Source: Gnetum montanum
Lineage: Eukaryota > Streptophyta > Gnetopsida > Gnetales > Gnetaceae
DNA: 64,000 nt
NCBI GenBank assembly: GCA_015680685.1
Contig: MNCI01001992.1
Span: forward strand, 388,577 to 452,576
Reading direction: 5' to 3'
In this document: positions 1 to 11,771 of the stretch, piece by piece
Layout of the letters: the number at the start of each line of letters is the position of its first letter
Position numbering within the stretch: the stretch's first letter is position 1
Made by a program: the position numbers and the translations under genes
The notes under the pieces: generated by a model
Seen by the model: only the letters and a program-made list of their open reading frames with translations
What the model was told of the DNA's origin: nothing
Databases searched by the model: none

Positions 1-13
1 GAAGAACATATAT

Positions 14-50
14 TGTGTGTGTGTGTGTGTGAAAGAGAGAGAGAGAGAGA
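14..50. repeat. (TG)n-(GA)n compound microsatellite
   Basis: An uninterrupted TG run is followed directly by GAAAGAGAGAGA-type sequence, inside the LTR near the window start. It is absent from the sister LTR at 47.1 kb, so it probably expanded after insertion. Confidence 0.9.
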
Positions 51-754
51 TTGTTGTGCTTGCAATAAAAAATCTTAGATTAAGATAAGAAAGTTTGCAG
101 AAGTTTGATGAGAATGGACTAGGAATGAAGAATTCATGATACAAACAAAGTTGAAGAATGTTGTCTCTAGTAAATAGTAGATGTATTGGCAAAATTGAAA
201 GATGCTAAGGCAAAGCTTCTTCAAGAAACATTAGACATATTTCCCTAGGAAAAGACATCTTCACTAGACAAAGATGTCTTTACAAAATGCAAGATAGTTT
301 CAAAAAGGCATCTTTCCCCAAATGAAGATGTCTTCCTAGAATGGAGATTTCAAAAAGACATCTTTCCCAAACAAAGACATATTCCCATAATAGAAGGAAA
401 ATATAGAAAAAAATCTTAGGCATGAAGAAGATATCTTTCATGACTGTTAGCTACCATTAGCTAGTTCTTGTACAAGTTTCAAGATGGATTTGGAAACATG
501 GTAGTTATAAGAAGACATCATATGCATTACGAAAAGTGTAAGCTCTAGTACTTGTCTAATCATTTGCAACCACTATTATTCCTCATCGTATTATCATTTT
601 TCCATTGTAAATTTTTTTATACCTTAAAGTACAAGGATCAAAAAACCAAGTTACATTCATCCCTTATAATTATTGTTCTTCTTTGTTGCCCTATGGGGTT
701 TATGTGCTTCTTATGGGAAGGCATCTTGATTGAGCCTGTTGGGATCTTGTGGGA

Positions 755-1761
755 TTGAGTGGTTGGTGTTGCAGCACAACACTCCTGAGTAAATATTAAG
801 ATTGTAAAGGTTTTGGTAGCCTAGAAACCACATTCTAAGCCTAATGGAACCTTGCAACCTTGAGTGGTTGATGCACCATCACAACACTCCAAAGTGGGGC
901 TTGAAGATTGTATAGGTTGTGCTTGTGAAATACCCTCTAAATGTGAACTACCTGAGTTGGGGAACCACATTAACATTGGTATGCTCCTTATGTAAAAGAA
1001 TTTTAAATTGAAAAACTTATTCATCCCCCCTTCTAAGTTTAATGATCCACACCCAACTCCCACCATGGAGCATTTATGTAGCCAAATTCTCCACTTTATT
1101 CACCCCACAATAGTGACCAGTGTTGTAGATCTAAAGTTTTAGTATAGGAGGTTTGAAAGAATCAGGAGTGGCTACATACCTAGTTCATGAAGCGGATCAC
1201 ATTGACTTCAATGGCCTCTAAATGCCTACCCTAGTGAATCCTTTTTTACTCTCTCATGGGAATTTCTTGTAAACATTACATATTTTGCATTTTGTAAGTC
1301 CATGGGTGATCTACTAGACCATCCAAGGCATCTTGAATCCCATATTTTAGAGGCCCTATAGATTCAAGGATGATGTTATTGCACTAAATCATTTGGTTTT
1401 CCAATGATTGAATTTTTTGGTTGCAACAATTAGTGCAACATCACAATACTCCAAAGTGAAGCTTGATTTTTAAAGGTTGTGAGATCCTTAAAATCACATT
1501 CTAAGCTTGTCTAGACCTAGCTAGGTCGAGTGGTTTCATGGCAATGAAACACCCCAAAGTGGAGCTTAGAGCTTGTATAGGGTATGATGCCCTTCAAAGC
1601 ACATTTCAAAAAAAGAAAGTTCAAAGGTGTGCAAGTGAACTACCCTTTGAGTGTGGAGTACCCAAGTTGGAAAACCAGGTAAAAATTGGTGTGTGCTTTG
1701 TGTTAAAGAATTTTTTATTTGGAAACTTATTCGTTACCCCTTCTAAGTTCTATTATCCTCA
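755..1761 (+). repeat. Internal duplication within the Tat-like LTR
   Basis: The segment 755-1,050 recurs, diverged, at about 1,436-1,761. Both contain AACACTCCAAAGTG, then a 'CTTGTATAGG' stretch, a 'GAGTTGGGGAACCA' or 'AAGTTGGAAAACCA' stretch, and end with CCCCTTCTAAGTT. The second copy ends exactly where copy A begins, so the true LTR end is uncertain here. Confidence 0.6.
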
Positions 1762-1762
1762 C

Positions 1763-4387
1763 TAATTAGCTTTCACATACCACACTACAAATTGTTGTTG
1801 TTGTTCTTCAAATGATCTAGCTATCTTTTTGAGTTCCTAACAATTTCACATGCAATAGGCTAGGTTAGCTACAATATCTTTTTGTCCTTGATAGTTGACC
1901 TTGATAATCTTTTGTTTTGAGTTTTCCATGTGTAGCTTTTGTAGAAAATACTTTCTATTAGCAAAACTCCTTCTCATACAAAGCATACATGACTGCTAAT
2001 TGTTTCTCTAGCTTATTTCTAGGTGTGCCAACTATTAACATGGCTAAATTAGCATAACAAAGATTAGTTAAACCCATGTACTCTATAAGATCTTTGATCT
2101 ATAGGTCTTTTTTCTTTGTTTTTTCCTAGTGGACATGAGTAAGGCTATCTAGGATTGGCTACCAATCAAGATTCTATGCAAAGATATAAATGATCTTGGC
2201 CTTTGTCATCTAGATCTTTCTCTTGTTGATCTACTTATACATGGCCACCTAGTCTCTAAAATTCTCTTTTATCCTCTCATGCTTCCTGGCTTCATTCTAT
2301 CATGTGCTTATTCCTATAGTAGATCTCTATCTTATTGTGTAGACTTCTTCCATTGACAAGTTCTTGTTTTCTTTGGTCAAGTAATCCATGTCTTGGTTGA
2401 TCCTCATAAATTATTCTCTTAATTAATGTATGCTTTCTTTAAGAACATTATTCTATTATTCTACATTGATCAACCTTGTGTTGTTTGCAGCTAATTGCTT
2501 ATTCTCTTCTGATAAGGTAGCGAGTGCTTTGGCATGGGAATATGTCTAAGCTTTTGTTACTGAAGCATCCCATGCTTTTTTCTCCTTCTCCTTTTCCATT
2601 TGCATGTTTTCATCAATCCACCTATTCACATGGTCATTTCTAAATTGTTCTAGTTGGTTTGGTATCACAAATTATGTAGGATCTCTTCGTTCAACTCTTA
2701 GGATGGTTAACTTTTCTTGTACCCTTTTGACTTCATTTTCAGCATGCTCCACCCTCATCTCATCAATAACCAACCTTCCCTTGGTGGCAATTAGTTTAGA
2801 CTCCATTACAGTGATATTTCTTGGAATATCAAACATATTTTGCATGAACTATCTTATCTTTAGCAATCTATCAAGGATGTCCTCATGTTCTGTAGGATTC
2901 ATTGAGGAACCAACAAGCATTTGAGCACCTCTCACTCCTAAAAGATCTTTCAGTGGCATAATAGGGATGTTAAATGATTCTTTAATGTGATTCTTGATCA
3001 CCTCTACTACTTCTATTTCATCTTGATGATACATTACGACTACTATGGATCCTTCTCCAGTCTCTAGCATCACTTGGAATAATGTAGCATTCCCTAATAT
3101 CTATTATTATCATTCATCCCTCCTTATGATTATAATGAAATCTACCCACATACAAGATCTATTGAAACTATGGGTCTAATTGCATTGTCTATGACCTTAT
3201 ATATATTGACCTCTTCTCTTATTTCCCAACTAATAGTTTCTACAATTTGTTGCAAATGGCTCATTGATGGCCTGTAATCTAGTGACACTAGTGGAACTTA
3301 CTGCTACTACTATTTTTACTACTGTTATTGCTACTACTACTATTATTCAATCTATTTTTTACTACTAGGTATTACCTATTATTGTTGACCAATAGCTAGA
3401 GTGCTATCGATAAGTGTGGTACCTATAGTTCCCTCGGTGCTTGTTGGTTTTTCTACTTGATCTTTCTTTGGTGGCACTAGTTTGAACATCTTTGCATATG
3501 AAGCATTTTGAGCCTTCCTAGGGACATCATTAGTGGAACCTAGAATTCCATCTTATCTACATAGCTTCCTAATAGGGTAAGGAAATAGAAGTATCAACTT
3601 CCCTACCTTATTTTCTTCAAACTACCTTTGAATTTTGAGGATGTATAGATGGATGATATTTGCATTAAATTTTTCCATCAAGATGGAACTCCCTTTGGCT
3701 GCATATTCAATTGAGCCTTTTGATATGGAATAGGTGGTAGGTGTTAATTTTGAAATAGATCTTTTCCTTCAAGGTTAGATCACTGTAATCTTTGTCATCC
3801 TTGCCATATGCCTATTGCAACCATAGTCTCCTTGCATCACTTAGTGTTGGATCTAGTGGAGATCTAGGCCATTTTGCCCCTTCATTGGGCACATTTAGGA
3901 CTTTAGAAATCACTTTCATTGAATAGGACACTGAGAGTCCTTCAATCTTAACTGTTTCATCAGCTTGCTTATGGTGCCAAAATTGGTATGTCTCTCCTAA
4001 GTATCATTTTTCATTGCTTGTAACTATGGGCCATAGTGGTAATGCTGGGAGTTGCATCTTTATTATTTCTAGAATAAATTCTATGAATGGATTAAAATTT
4101 AACTCCATGATAACCATGGACATGATCAATTTCTCCTAGATAACCTAGAGGTAATTTGGTGATAGTGTAAGGCATTGTCCTTATTCTAGTACTTTCAGAA
4201 TCTTTGTCTCTCTTTAGGCTAAGTAATTTATGGTAGGAGTTTGCTAATATATGTTATATGATTGAGCCTCCTACTCTACATGCTCTACTTGTGTTGTTTT
4301 TTTTCCCATTCAGGCTCTTCCATGGCCTTATGATCTTTTGCTTCCTCATTGTGAAGGTCCTCTTGATGGCATTCTTTTTGGGGCCAT
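1763..4387 (-). pseudogene. Extra 3' ORF of OTA copy A, broken at its C-terminal side
   Basis: The ORF starts MAPKRMPSRGPSQ right after TGATTGCAG, a splice-acceptor-like sequence that also precedes the homologous starts at 34,766 and 36,368. A conserved block at about 3,880-4,140 reads LNF..FIEF, then YLGETYQFWHHKQADE, then VLNVPNEGA and LWLQ.AYGKDDK; copies C and D share it. After it come charged, Lys/Glu/Leu-rich stretches that look like coiled coil, and near the end FEEQQQQFVVWYVKAN, matching copy D. The frame is broken by many stops. I recognise no retroviral domain. The conserved block may be related to the 'putative plant transposon protein' domain found in some Athila-type ORFs, but that is a guess from its shape. 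The break at 1,763 continues in frame at 47,090. Confidence 0.65.
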
Positions 4388-6563
4388 CTGCAATCAACCA
4401 GAGTTAATATTATTAGAGTATTCACATGGATTCTTAACATTTCTTTATCTTACTCAAACCCTTGGTTATATCCAACTCTTATTATATTAGGATTGTAGAG
4501 TTAGAAAATATTTCAAAAAGAAGCCCCTTAACTATTATCTCTTTCGGTTACTTATGACCTTCTATCACTTCTTTACTTTTTATAGCCTAAAATAGTAGAT
4601 ATGGTCTATTAGGAGTGTTATTTAAGTCTTTCTATCCTTAGCTTAATTTATTAACTTAAAAAAATTTGTTATCCCTTTTATACTTACCTTTTATAGTATC
4701 TTTTGGGCATTAGAATTTTTTGTCTCAAGTTTTCATTTATATCATCCAATTCACATCCCCTTGCCCATGACTAAGGTGAGCACTTTTGGGATTAACAAGG
4801 CTCATGGATTTTTTAAATCAAAGTTATGAGGACAAAGTTATGAGCATCATAAGTCAAAAAGTCAAAGCTCTTGAAATAAAAAATGGCAAAAACTCCTTAC
4901 AAAATGAGGAATGGAGAAATTTGGCTAACTCTTGCTCGTATATATACTATTTTTATGAGGATGATCTTGTAGATCATATATCATAGATATAACATTGTAG
5001 GTTATATGATATCATAAATATGATATCATCATTAAAAATTTCAAATTTTTCTTTGGTATTTCTAAGAATAAATAAGGCAAGTAAAATGTTTGAAAGATAT
5101 GAAGCATGTTTAAAGTTCATGGAGAAGGAAGCTCAAGTAGTGAAAGTGTATTGGATGGATAAGAAAAATGTAATGAATTTATAGTATATGGACAGATTAT
5201 TAGATGTTATGGAAAGTATTTATTGAGTCTTGATTGTTTTGGAAGGCACAAGATGATGTGGAAGTGTTTGCTAAGTATGAGATACAATAGTTATACAAGG
5301 GGATCCTCCCTAAAGTAGGCTCCAGCCTTTAGTGCCCTTGTATAACCATGCCTAAAAGTGCCCTTAGACACTAAAGGAGTTGAATGTAATACATATCTAT
5401 CTAGAAAAACATACATGTTAGTATCACCAAATTAGAAAAATATCACTATGTTACATAGAAATACAAGTTATGATTAACTATACAGTGAAGTGAGATGGAT
5501 TGTAGAAAGATTTGCAAAAAATGAAACATGAGATATCTTACCATAGGCATAATGAAGCCTTGTGTGTTATTAATGGTTAAGGTAGTCATTAGTCCTTCAT
5601 TCCAAGATTCAAACCAAGTCCAAACCATGTCCAATGACATCGCATTATGTGATCTCTTGGATTCACAACCACAAGACTACCCCTATTACAAAGAGTATTA
5701 CCACTTGGCATATTGTCCAAGGGAGGAATTTATTAATTGCATACCTTTTTTTTATTTTTAGACTTCTAAGAAGCTTTCTACCTTCAAGCATGGGTAACAT
5801 GTCTTTCCAATGGGACCCCCAAAAATCTATTTTTTGTATATGAATTTTATTTTTAACTATGTTAACCTTACCAAAGGACTACCTTCATGCATGGGTAACA
5901 TGTCTTTTTAGTGACATGGTAAGGAAACACTTATTATACTCTTACTTCCATTTTTCATTCCATCTACAAGGATATAATACATCTTTGGCAATAGCATAAG
6001 ACTCATAGTAATAATCCAAGAAAATTCACAAATCCCCTTAATGTCACACCCTTTGCATTTCCACTTGGTTCTTCAATTTTGGGTCTAGGCATAATGATCA
6101 CAAGTTTATTCCTAGTTTTATTATAAGAAGAATATCATTACGTCTATGGTAAGAACCTCTTATTACTGGAATTGTTGGATGGATTTTGTGGTCTCACAAC
6201 ATAGATAATCAATCCCTTATGATTGATAACATAGAGAAATCTTCACCTTATTGGAACTACATCTTGCCTTATTCGATGTGTTTTATTAAGAATTACGTAC
6301 AAGTAAAATGAGAACAAAACATGAAAAATTAGAAAATATAGCAAGAATTAAAAACATTAAAAGGATAAAAGATTATCAAAGAACTAGAAAATATCAAAGA
6401 ATATCAAAAAAGTTTAAGAAATGAAAAGTATAGAAGAATGAGAAGATATCAAAGAATATGAAAATGTATTAAGAAAAGAAAAAGGTATAAAAAATTTATA
6501 AACCACAAAAGGTAGAAACAAAAATGTTCAAAAGTACCTATTAATTCCTAAGTTAGGATAAGG
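4388..6563 (-). other. Non-coding pol-to-ORF spacer of copy A
   Basis: No gene is visible. The part 4,780-6,000 is the inverse of 33,180-34,400 in copy C: both hold a phrase like GGGGATCCTCC near 'TATACAAG', a pair of TGGGTAACATGT phrases, and the same TATA segment. The part next to the ORF (4,388-4,750) matches 34,410-34,765. An A-rich stretch at 6,300-6,540 matches 32,580-32,800 of copy C. Confidence 0.65.
4925..5045 (-). promoter_or_regulatory. LTR-like internal promoter upstream of the extra ORF
   Basis: On the minus strand two ATGATATCAT-type palindromes (5,003-5,035) are followed by a TATA-like ATAAAAATAGTATATATA (4,937-4,955). Copy C has the same layout at 34,157-34,216. Real LTRs of this family (for example 46,560-46,697) carry similar GATATC palindromes ahead of a CTATAAATA box. 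Promoter activity is inferred from this likeness only. Confidence 0.4.
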
Positions 6564-6582
6564 CATCTCCCCCATGACTAAA
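6564..6582 (-). other. Polypurine-like motif, copy A
   Basis: On the minus strand this reads TTTAGTCATGGGGGAGATG. Close relatives occur at 4,751-4,774, 19,356-19,375, 20,793-20,812, 31,031-31,050 and 34,377-34,394, always in the pol-to-LTR interval of this family. Confidence 0.5.
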
Positions 6583-6705
6583 CTCATGGACGAGTATTTG
6601 GAAGATGAACCATAAGTCTCTTGGATCATACAGTCTAGTTTGCTAACTTATCATCCTTAGTGATTTAGTTTTGCAATTATTATCCCAAGTAATCTCGATG
6701 GTAAT

Positions 6706-6927
6706 TCAATTTTGATCATCTAAGTCCTTATTTACTCTTTCTATTGGTGTATGATTATGCTTTAATAGTTTTGTTTGTAAGTTCTCAATTATGGTCATTT
6801 TCTTAGAAGAGGAGTTAATAAGTGGATCAAATTGTTCCATACATGTTTTGGATAATTTTAAGTTCTCATTTTGCAGCCATTGGGTGTCTTCTAGTTTAGT
6901 GGCCCATGCTCTTTCTTGTTCATACAC
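6706..6927 (-). pseudogene. Charged coiled-coil-like fragment, copy A
   Basis: An open stretch of 73 residues (starting MYEQERAWATKLEDTQWLQ) is rich in Lys, Glu, Asn and Leu and has no known domain. It weakly resembles the coiled part of the extra ORF in copy D (about 38,340-38,520; both have EQ.R, then NL.L, then KMTI). If so, part of the extra ORF was moved next to the protease when the polymerase genes were lost. Alternatively it is a remnant of the pol region. Confidence 0.35.
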
Positions 6928-7059
6928 ATGTTTTTTACAATTTGTTGTGGGCTAGTATAATGATTGTGTTGGCATTCTAAAGTGTCGGTCAAAAATTACA
7001 TCCTTCTTCATCATTAGTAATGCATGAAATCTGCTGCATATGTATGGCTCAGTGCATGT

Positions 7060-7400
7060 ATTCCTTAGATATTTCTATGAATAAATCTCTCATTCTTAGC
7101 TTAGCATCCATAGTTCCAAGCCATGCTCTTCCGATAAGGATTATCAATTCCTTGTCATCATTTTTCACATCGATCACAAGAAATTCTATTCGATAAAACC
7201 ACCCATTGTTGGTGGTCACTACATCCTCTATCTATTTCAAAGGAATGGTGATAGATTGATTTACAAGCTCTAACCTTATATTACACTTCTGTAGGGATGA
7301 TAGGCTCAATGATTTGTATGTTGCTTGAGAGATCAGATTTACTCTAGAACCTAAGTCTAGCAGAGCCTTGCATGGTACATTTCCAAATACTTGTAAATAA
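7060..7400 (-). pseudogene. Retrotransposon aspartic protease, copy A
   Basis: The conserved stretch reads CKALLDLGSRVNLIS, the active-site region with DLG where D-S/T-G is expected, followed by the flap and the GRAWLGTMDAKLRMRD stretch. Copy B (23,577-24,071) has CKALFDSSSSVNLIS and GRAWLSTIDKSMGIRD at the same places. Several stops and frame changes make it non-functional. It sits downstream of gag, as in Ty3/Gypsy elements. Confidence 0.75.
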
Positions 7401-7899
7401 CCCAAAGGAATCCCTAGATCAATTGTTTCTTTGGGAGTGGTCTTACCTTTATCGAGTCTGATGCTATTTCTGTTAGCATGACAGTTGTCATATTGACATT
7501 GGATGATGATGGAAGCTCATTATTTCTTGAAGGGTTGGATGTGAATGGAGCTCAAATAGATGTGCTCCTCATCCTTCAAACACTTTCTAGACTCATTTGT
7601 AAGAATAGCCATTTCCTAGATCATGGCTCATGCATGATTACTTCCTCCTATATGTTGACTATCCTAGTTGCAATTTTCTGTTAGGGTTGTGATGGTAGTT
7701 CTCCCTGCATTACAAGTGGTGTCATTGATGGTAAAGCATTTGGATGTTGACTTAGTGAACCAGCTACTTGTGGATGCATATATGGATTAGAGTCTATCCT
7801 TTGTGGCATAGGTTTGTGGTATTCGAGTGGATAGTATTTTTGAGCTTGAACTACTACATTACCTAGAGAAATTGGACATTAAACATAGTATCCATATGG
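7401..7899 (-). other. Gag-protease linker, copy A, no domain seen
   Basis: This is degenerate coding sequence between the gag knuckle region and the protease. A 68-residue plus-strand ORF at 7,478-7,684 is a shadow. I see no domain. Confidence 0.4.
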
Positions 7900-9300
7900 A
7901 TTTGGTTTCCTATATAAGTACTATTATCATGGTGGTGTCATTGTCCATGATTAGGGTTGCTACCATTGCTGGTGATATTGCTCCTATAGCTATAGATAGG
8001 CTCCACTATGATAGTATGTCCATTGGAAGGCTTTCTGGTAGTTACCTTAAAGGTAAAGTAACCATCTGGGCATTTTCTTCTTGATGAACTTGGGATTATG
8101 TGTATGCCCCTATTTCTTGTAAATGTACCATCACAAAACAACATTCCTTAGGATGTTCATATTGGCATACTACACATTTTTCCTCATCATCAAAGCTCAT
8201 TTCTAACATTCAACCACTGAAGCTACTTTCCCTTTCTATCCAAAGTATCTTTTCATCTTTTTTTCCTTGCCTTTGTTAAAGGCTTGCTAAGTTTGTTCCT
8301 CCATAATCTTCAAAGTTGTTGCAAATTTTTCATGTACTAAATCCCACATATTTTCTACCTTGGCTACAATATCAATCACAAATTTCTAATAGTTAGCATT
8401 TTCTCTTGGATCACCTAGTTCAAGATTTCCTCTTCTTGTGGATCGCATATTCTTACATACCTTTTGCCAATGGATGGATCTCTATGATTCTCTTTTCTTT
8501 AATTCACCTTCTTCCTTTTCCACTTGATCAATAAATCTTTAGATTTAATGAATAGATATCTCTAATAATAAGCCTTAGGCATAAACACCAAGGGTCTCTC
8601 TAGTCTTGTTTCTAAGCCCATTGATAATGTGCCTTAGTTGCTCCCATTGGGAAAATCCATGGCCTGGGCACTTATGTAAAAGTCCATAGTATTGGTCCAT
8701 TACTACATCAAGGGATTCATGGATCCATTTTTTGCATCCTTGGATTTTTTTTCATAGATTTAACACCTACGAATTTTATCATCAAAAAGGTCTAGCATGG
8801 TACTCCATCTCCTGATTAATTTCACTTCTAGTGATCTGTACCAACTTTCAGCCTCTTTCACAAGTATCTTTGGGAACAATTTCAATTTCTACCAATCACT
8901 CTCAATGTTTTGTAGGGTGAAGGCATCATGAAATGCTTGAAGGTGATGTTGTGAATCTGCATTGTATCCACCCTTAAATCTGAGTATGCTATTCATGTCT
9001 AGCCACCTAATATAGTTGTAACTTACATGCATGGTTGGTATGTAGACAAATTCTTGTATATTAATCATACATTGAGTTATCAATAGGGGTTCTTCACATT
9101 CATATGGTTCATCTACTCTATTGTAGTAGTGTCTTCTTTGATTCTCATATCTCTCTCTATTCTCATTCTTATCTCTATTTCTTCTTGTCTCATGCTCTTC
9201 ATATTCTTCATCATAGTGCCTTGGGTGATATTCATTTCAATCATGAATCTAACACCTTTCCATTTCTTGGTCTCTATAATTATATCCCCTTTTATCAAAG
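7900..9300 (-). pseudogene. Gag, OTA copy A
   Basis: The gag core is at about 8,700-9,000: RFKGGYNADSQHHLQAFHD, then F..ILVKEAESWYRSLE, the usual Ty3/Gypsy gag pattern with the central Trp-Tyr. Further on (8,140-8,200) is a CVVCQYEHPKECC knuckle-like motif; copy B has CDVYRYEHPKGCC at the same place. The N-terminal part (9,113-9,300) is Arg/Glu/Met-rich and basic. Stops occur throughout. Confidence 0.7.
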
Positions 9301-10103
9301 TCCACCAATGATCATGAGGATGAAGATGAAGTTGTGTGAGAATGGCGCTAGCTAGTTCTCCTTCTATGACTTTGATAGCCTTCTCTTGGAAATCTAGTAG
9401 AAACTCTTGGCCTTGAGTCTTACTTGTACTTGGAGTCTATTGCTTCTCTCCTAGGTGTCCCTACCAAGTAAAAATGTAAGTGCACTTTGATAGTTTCTTC
9501 TAATCAAATTATTTGCATTTGGAAGTGAACTTCATGATCCTGGTGGAGTCTCTCAACGACAAATGCATCTTGATCAAGTTGTTCCAAAAATACTAGAGAG
9601 TTGATATGCTTCCCTTTATTATAAACATGTTTAATTTTGATCACAACATCTCCCCACATTTGCTATTTTGTGGGTTGATAGGGGCTTATCATGTGTTGGG
9701 ACACATGGTACCCTTCTTGTGCATTACTTAGATTTATTTTCCTAAGAACTATTAAAGCATGATGGATGCTCAACACTCTGGAGGGAAAATAATATTTCCC
9801 TTTAGGTCTCTCCACCTTAGCTACCTATCCTAGTAAAAGATGAAGCTAAAATTAGGATAGTAGGGATTAGTATGAGCATATGAGATTCTTTCTTACATTG
9901 GCATACTCCATTCTTCATTGTTATCGATTCTATCATTGCCCCTTTTTACCTCTTTGACAAGTTATGATTGATCTTTTGTTGAAGTCATATTGTAAGTATG
10001 ATGCTTATTAATTGTGTGTGAATTATTTGAAGTTTAGAAATATTAACTTTTGGTTTTTGCTACAATGAACTTTGTTAAATTAATTACTCAACACACATTA
10101 ACT
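9301..10103 (-). other. 5' leader of OTA copy A
   Basis: This lies between the primer binding site and the basic start of gag. No conserved ORF is visible. It is presumably the leader of the element and may include the gag N-terminus, because copy B gag extends about 0.85 kb upstream of the matching core. Confidence 0.45.
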
Positions 10104-10122
10104 ATCCTCGACAACGACACCA
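10104..10122 (-). other. Primer binding site, tRNA-Asp type
   Basis: On the minus strand this reads TGGTGTCGTTGTCGAGGAT, one base after the LTR end CACTCATCA. The site used by many plant Athila/Tat elements is TGGCGCCGTTGCCGGGGA (complement of the tRNA-Asp 3' end). The differences are C-to-T changes, several at CG sites, as expected from methylation decay. Confidence 0.8.
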
Positions 10123-10123
10123 A

Positions 10124-10556
10124 TGATGAGTGGTGGAGCAATCCAACACCCAACCATACAAGTTACAAGTGTTCACATGTAAACCAATCATAATCCATGC
10201 ATGGACAGTGTTGATATGCTGGTAATTGAGTTAAGCTCGTGATCGCTATCTTCCCACTTAAGCTAGTAAAGTCTAAGTATATGGATTAGCTAGCAGTGAG
10301 GCATATGATAGTTGATGTTGATCAGCCACTAATACTCCTATGTGTAGACATGATAGAGATGAAAGTAGGTACTAAGTCTAAGTAAGAATGAGTAAGTAAA
10401 CCTATTCTATCCTATGGCAATGGATAACCATTTCTAATTTACTGACCATGTCTTAGGCTCATGTAATCATCACTAGAATTACCAAGTATCATGCTACTAT
10501 GCACATTGGATCTTGTGAGTAGACACTATTTTTAGCCTAGTATGCCAACTAAAGTT
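10124..10556 (-). mobile_element. 5' LTR of OTA copy A, partial
   Basis: Written on the plus strand it starts TGATGAGTGGTGGAGCAATC (the LTR 3' end on the minus strand) and stays alignable to the LTR at 45,804 for about 380 bp, clearly closer than to any other LTR in the window. After about 10,500 the match ends and chromovirus integrase sequence begins, so the promoter half of this LTR is deleted. Confidence 0.75.
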
Positions 10557-10574
10557 TCCATATTTATGAAGGAT

Positions 10575-11720
10575 TAGTTTACTTATTAGAATTTCAAAGA
10601 AGTTAAAGAAGTGAATGGACATTATATGCTTTGCCAATTCCTAAGGATCCATGGAAAAGTGTGTCTATGAATTTTGTGAAAGGTATTTCAAAAACCAAAA
10701 GTAGGAATGATACAATTTTTATGGTTATCGATAGGTTCTTCAAGATGACACATTTCATTCTATGAAAGAAGGTAAGTGATTCTTCTCATGTGGAAAATTT
10801 GTATTTTAAGCATATTAATAAGTTAAATTGAATTCCTTTTAATAATATTAGTTGTAAAAACTCTAAGTTTACAAGTCACTTTTGGAGGTTCCTTTAAAAA
10901 ATTTTAGGAACAAAATTGAATTTGTCTAGTGCATATCATCTACAATCTAATGGCTGAACAAAGGTGGAGAATAAATCCTTGCTAAACATATTAACATGTT
11001 TGTGTGATGGATAGCCAAATAGATGGGAAAACTTGTTGTATCATGTTGAGTTTTCTTACAATGATGCTTTTCATATTGCTATCGATGAAAACCCATTTAA
11101 GGTGAACTATGGATTTTATCTAAAGATGGTGAATACTTTGAAGAGCTTTGATGATGTAGCTCAATTTAGTGTTGATTTTTTGCAAGAGATAAGGGATCTC
11201 CATGCACAAGTAAAATGAAATTTAGAGAAAAATGCTAAAGAGAGAGTCCTTAAGAGCAATGAGAGCAAACAGAAGTCTAATTTTTTTATTGGTGACTTGG
11301 TTCGGGTGCACTTGAAGAATAAATAGTTAGGACGTATTAATGTCTCCAAGTTGAAAGCCAAGTAGATGGGGCCTTTAAAAATCAAGGCTAAGATTAATTA
11401 TAATACTATTGAGATTGACTTACCTAACAATGTTTGTATGTCTTTTGTATTTAATGTTTCAGATCCTGTGCACTATCATTGAGTAGTTAATGAGAAGACC
11501 ATAGAGGGTAGCATTAATAAGTTGAAGAGGGCTATTGATCAATCCAAGTCTTCAATGGAGAAGAATGGAATTATACTCAAGTAGAGAAAAGCTTCTAACA
11601 CTCAAGAAGTGAAAAGGCATGAGTATTTGATTCATTGGAAGGATCAATCTATTGATGATGTTGTATGGGTCCATGAGACAAAACTTATTAAGTGGGTGAT
11701 CATTTATATTCCTACTCCTT
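10575..11720 (+). pseudogene. Chromovirus integrase core and chromodomain
   Basis: Translated with frame shifts, the region reads LPIPKDPW, then VSMNFVKGISKTKSRND, then MVIDRFFKMTHFI and LSSAYHLQSNG, the standard chromovirus integrase order. The second catalytic Asp is lost (the NSKFTSHFW stretch). The C-terminal end reads EYLIHWKDQSIDDVVW (about 11,617-11,676), the second half of a chromodomain, the module that directs integration to heterochromatin. Stops occur throughout. The open stretch 11,033-11,218 is part of it. Confidence 0.8.
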
Positions 11721-11771
11721 TGTTCACATGAGTTCAATTTTTTTGAAGTGTGAGAAAGCTAGTGTATGGAC

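Larger units (their letters stand above)
1..1761 (+). mobile_element. Tat-like LTR, 3' copy, truncated by the window start
   Basis: This stretch is non-coding and is repeated, diverged, at 47,092-49,470. Blocks 190-770 and 47,540-48,050 match, including the GACATCT-rich part and the phrase around 'GTGCTTCTT..GAAGGCATC'. Blocks 1,048-1,440 and 48,960-49,440 also match (both contain 'GACCAGTGTTGTAGA' or a near copy). The copy at 47 kb is followed by Tat-type gag and protease, so I assign this one to the same element as its 3' LTR. The first bases (GAAGAACATA) match about 47,127, so roughly 35 bp of the LTR lie left of the window. The right end abuts the broken extra ORF of copy A at 1,763. The short ORFs in it are not convincing. 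Confidence 0.6.
1763..10556 (-). mobile_element. OTA-group Ty3/Gypsy element, copy A (degenerate)
   Basis: Read on the minus strand the order is: partial 5' LTR (10,556-10,124), tRNA-Asp-type primer site, leader, gag, aspartic protease, a short charged stretch, a non-coding spacer, then the extra 3' ORF, which stops abruptly at 1,763. Reverse transcriptase, RNase H and integrase are missing between 7,060 and 6,560. The 3' LTR is not attached; its likely partner is at 45,804-46,697. Protease and gag match copy B residue by residue in long stretches. It is non-autonomous and full of stops. Confidence 0.75.

Noticed and set aside
14-50. GAGA-type promoter element
   Set aside because: It is a plain microsatellite inside an LTR with no gene downstream.
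2604-2924. 106-residue plus-strand ORF
   Set aside because: It is opposite to the extra ORF of copy A, whose minus-strand residues match copy D.
9104-9355. Overlapping plus- and minus-strand ORFs
   Set aside because: They fall in the basic, low-complexity start of copy A gag; the plus-strand frames are shadows.
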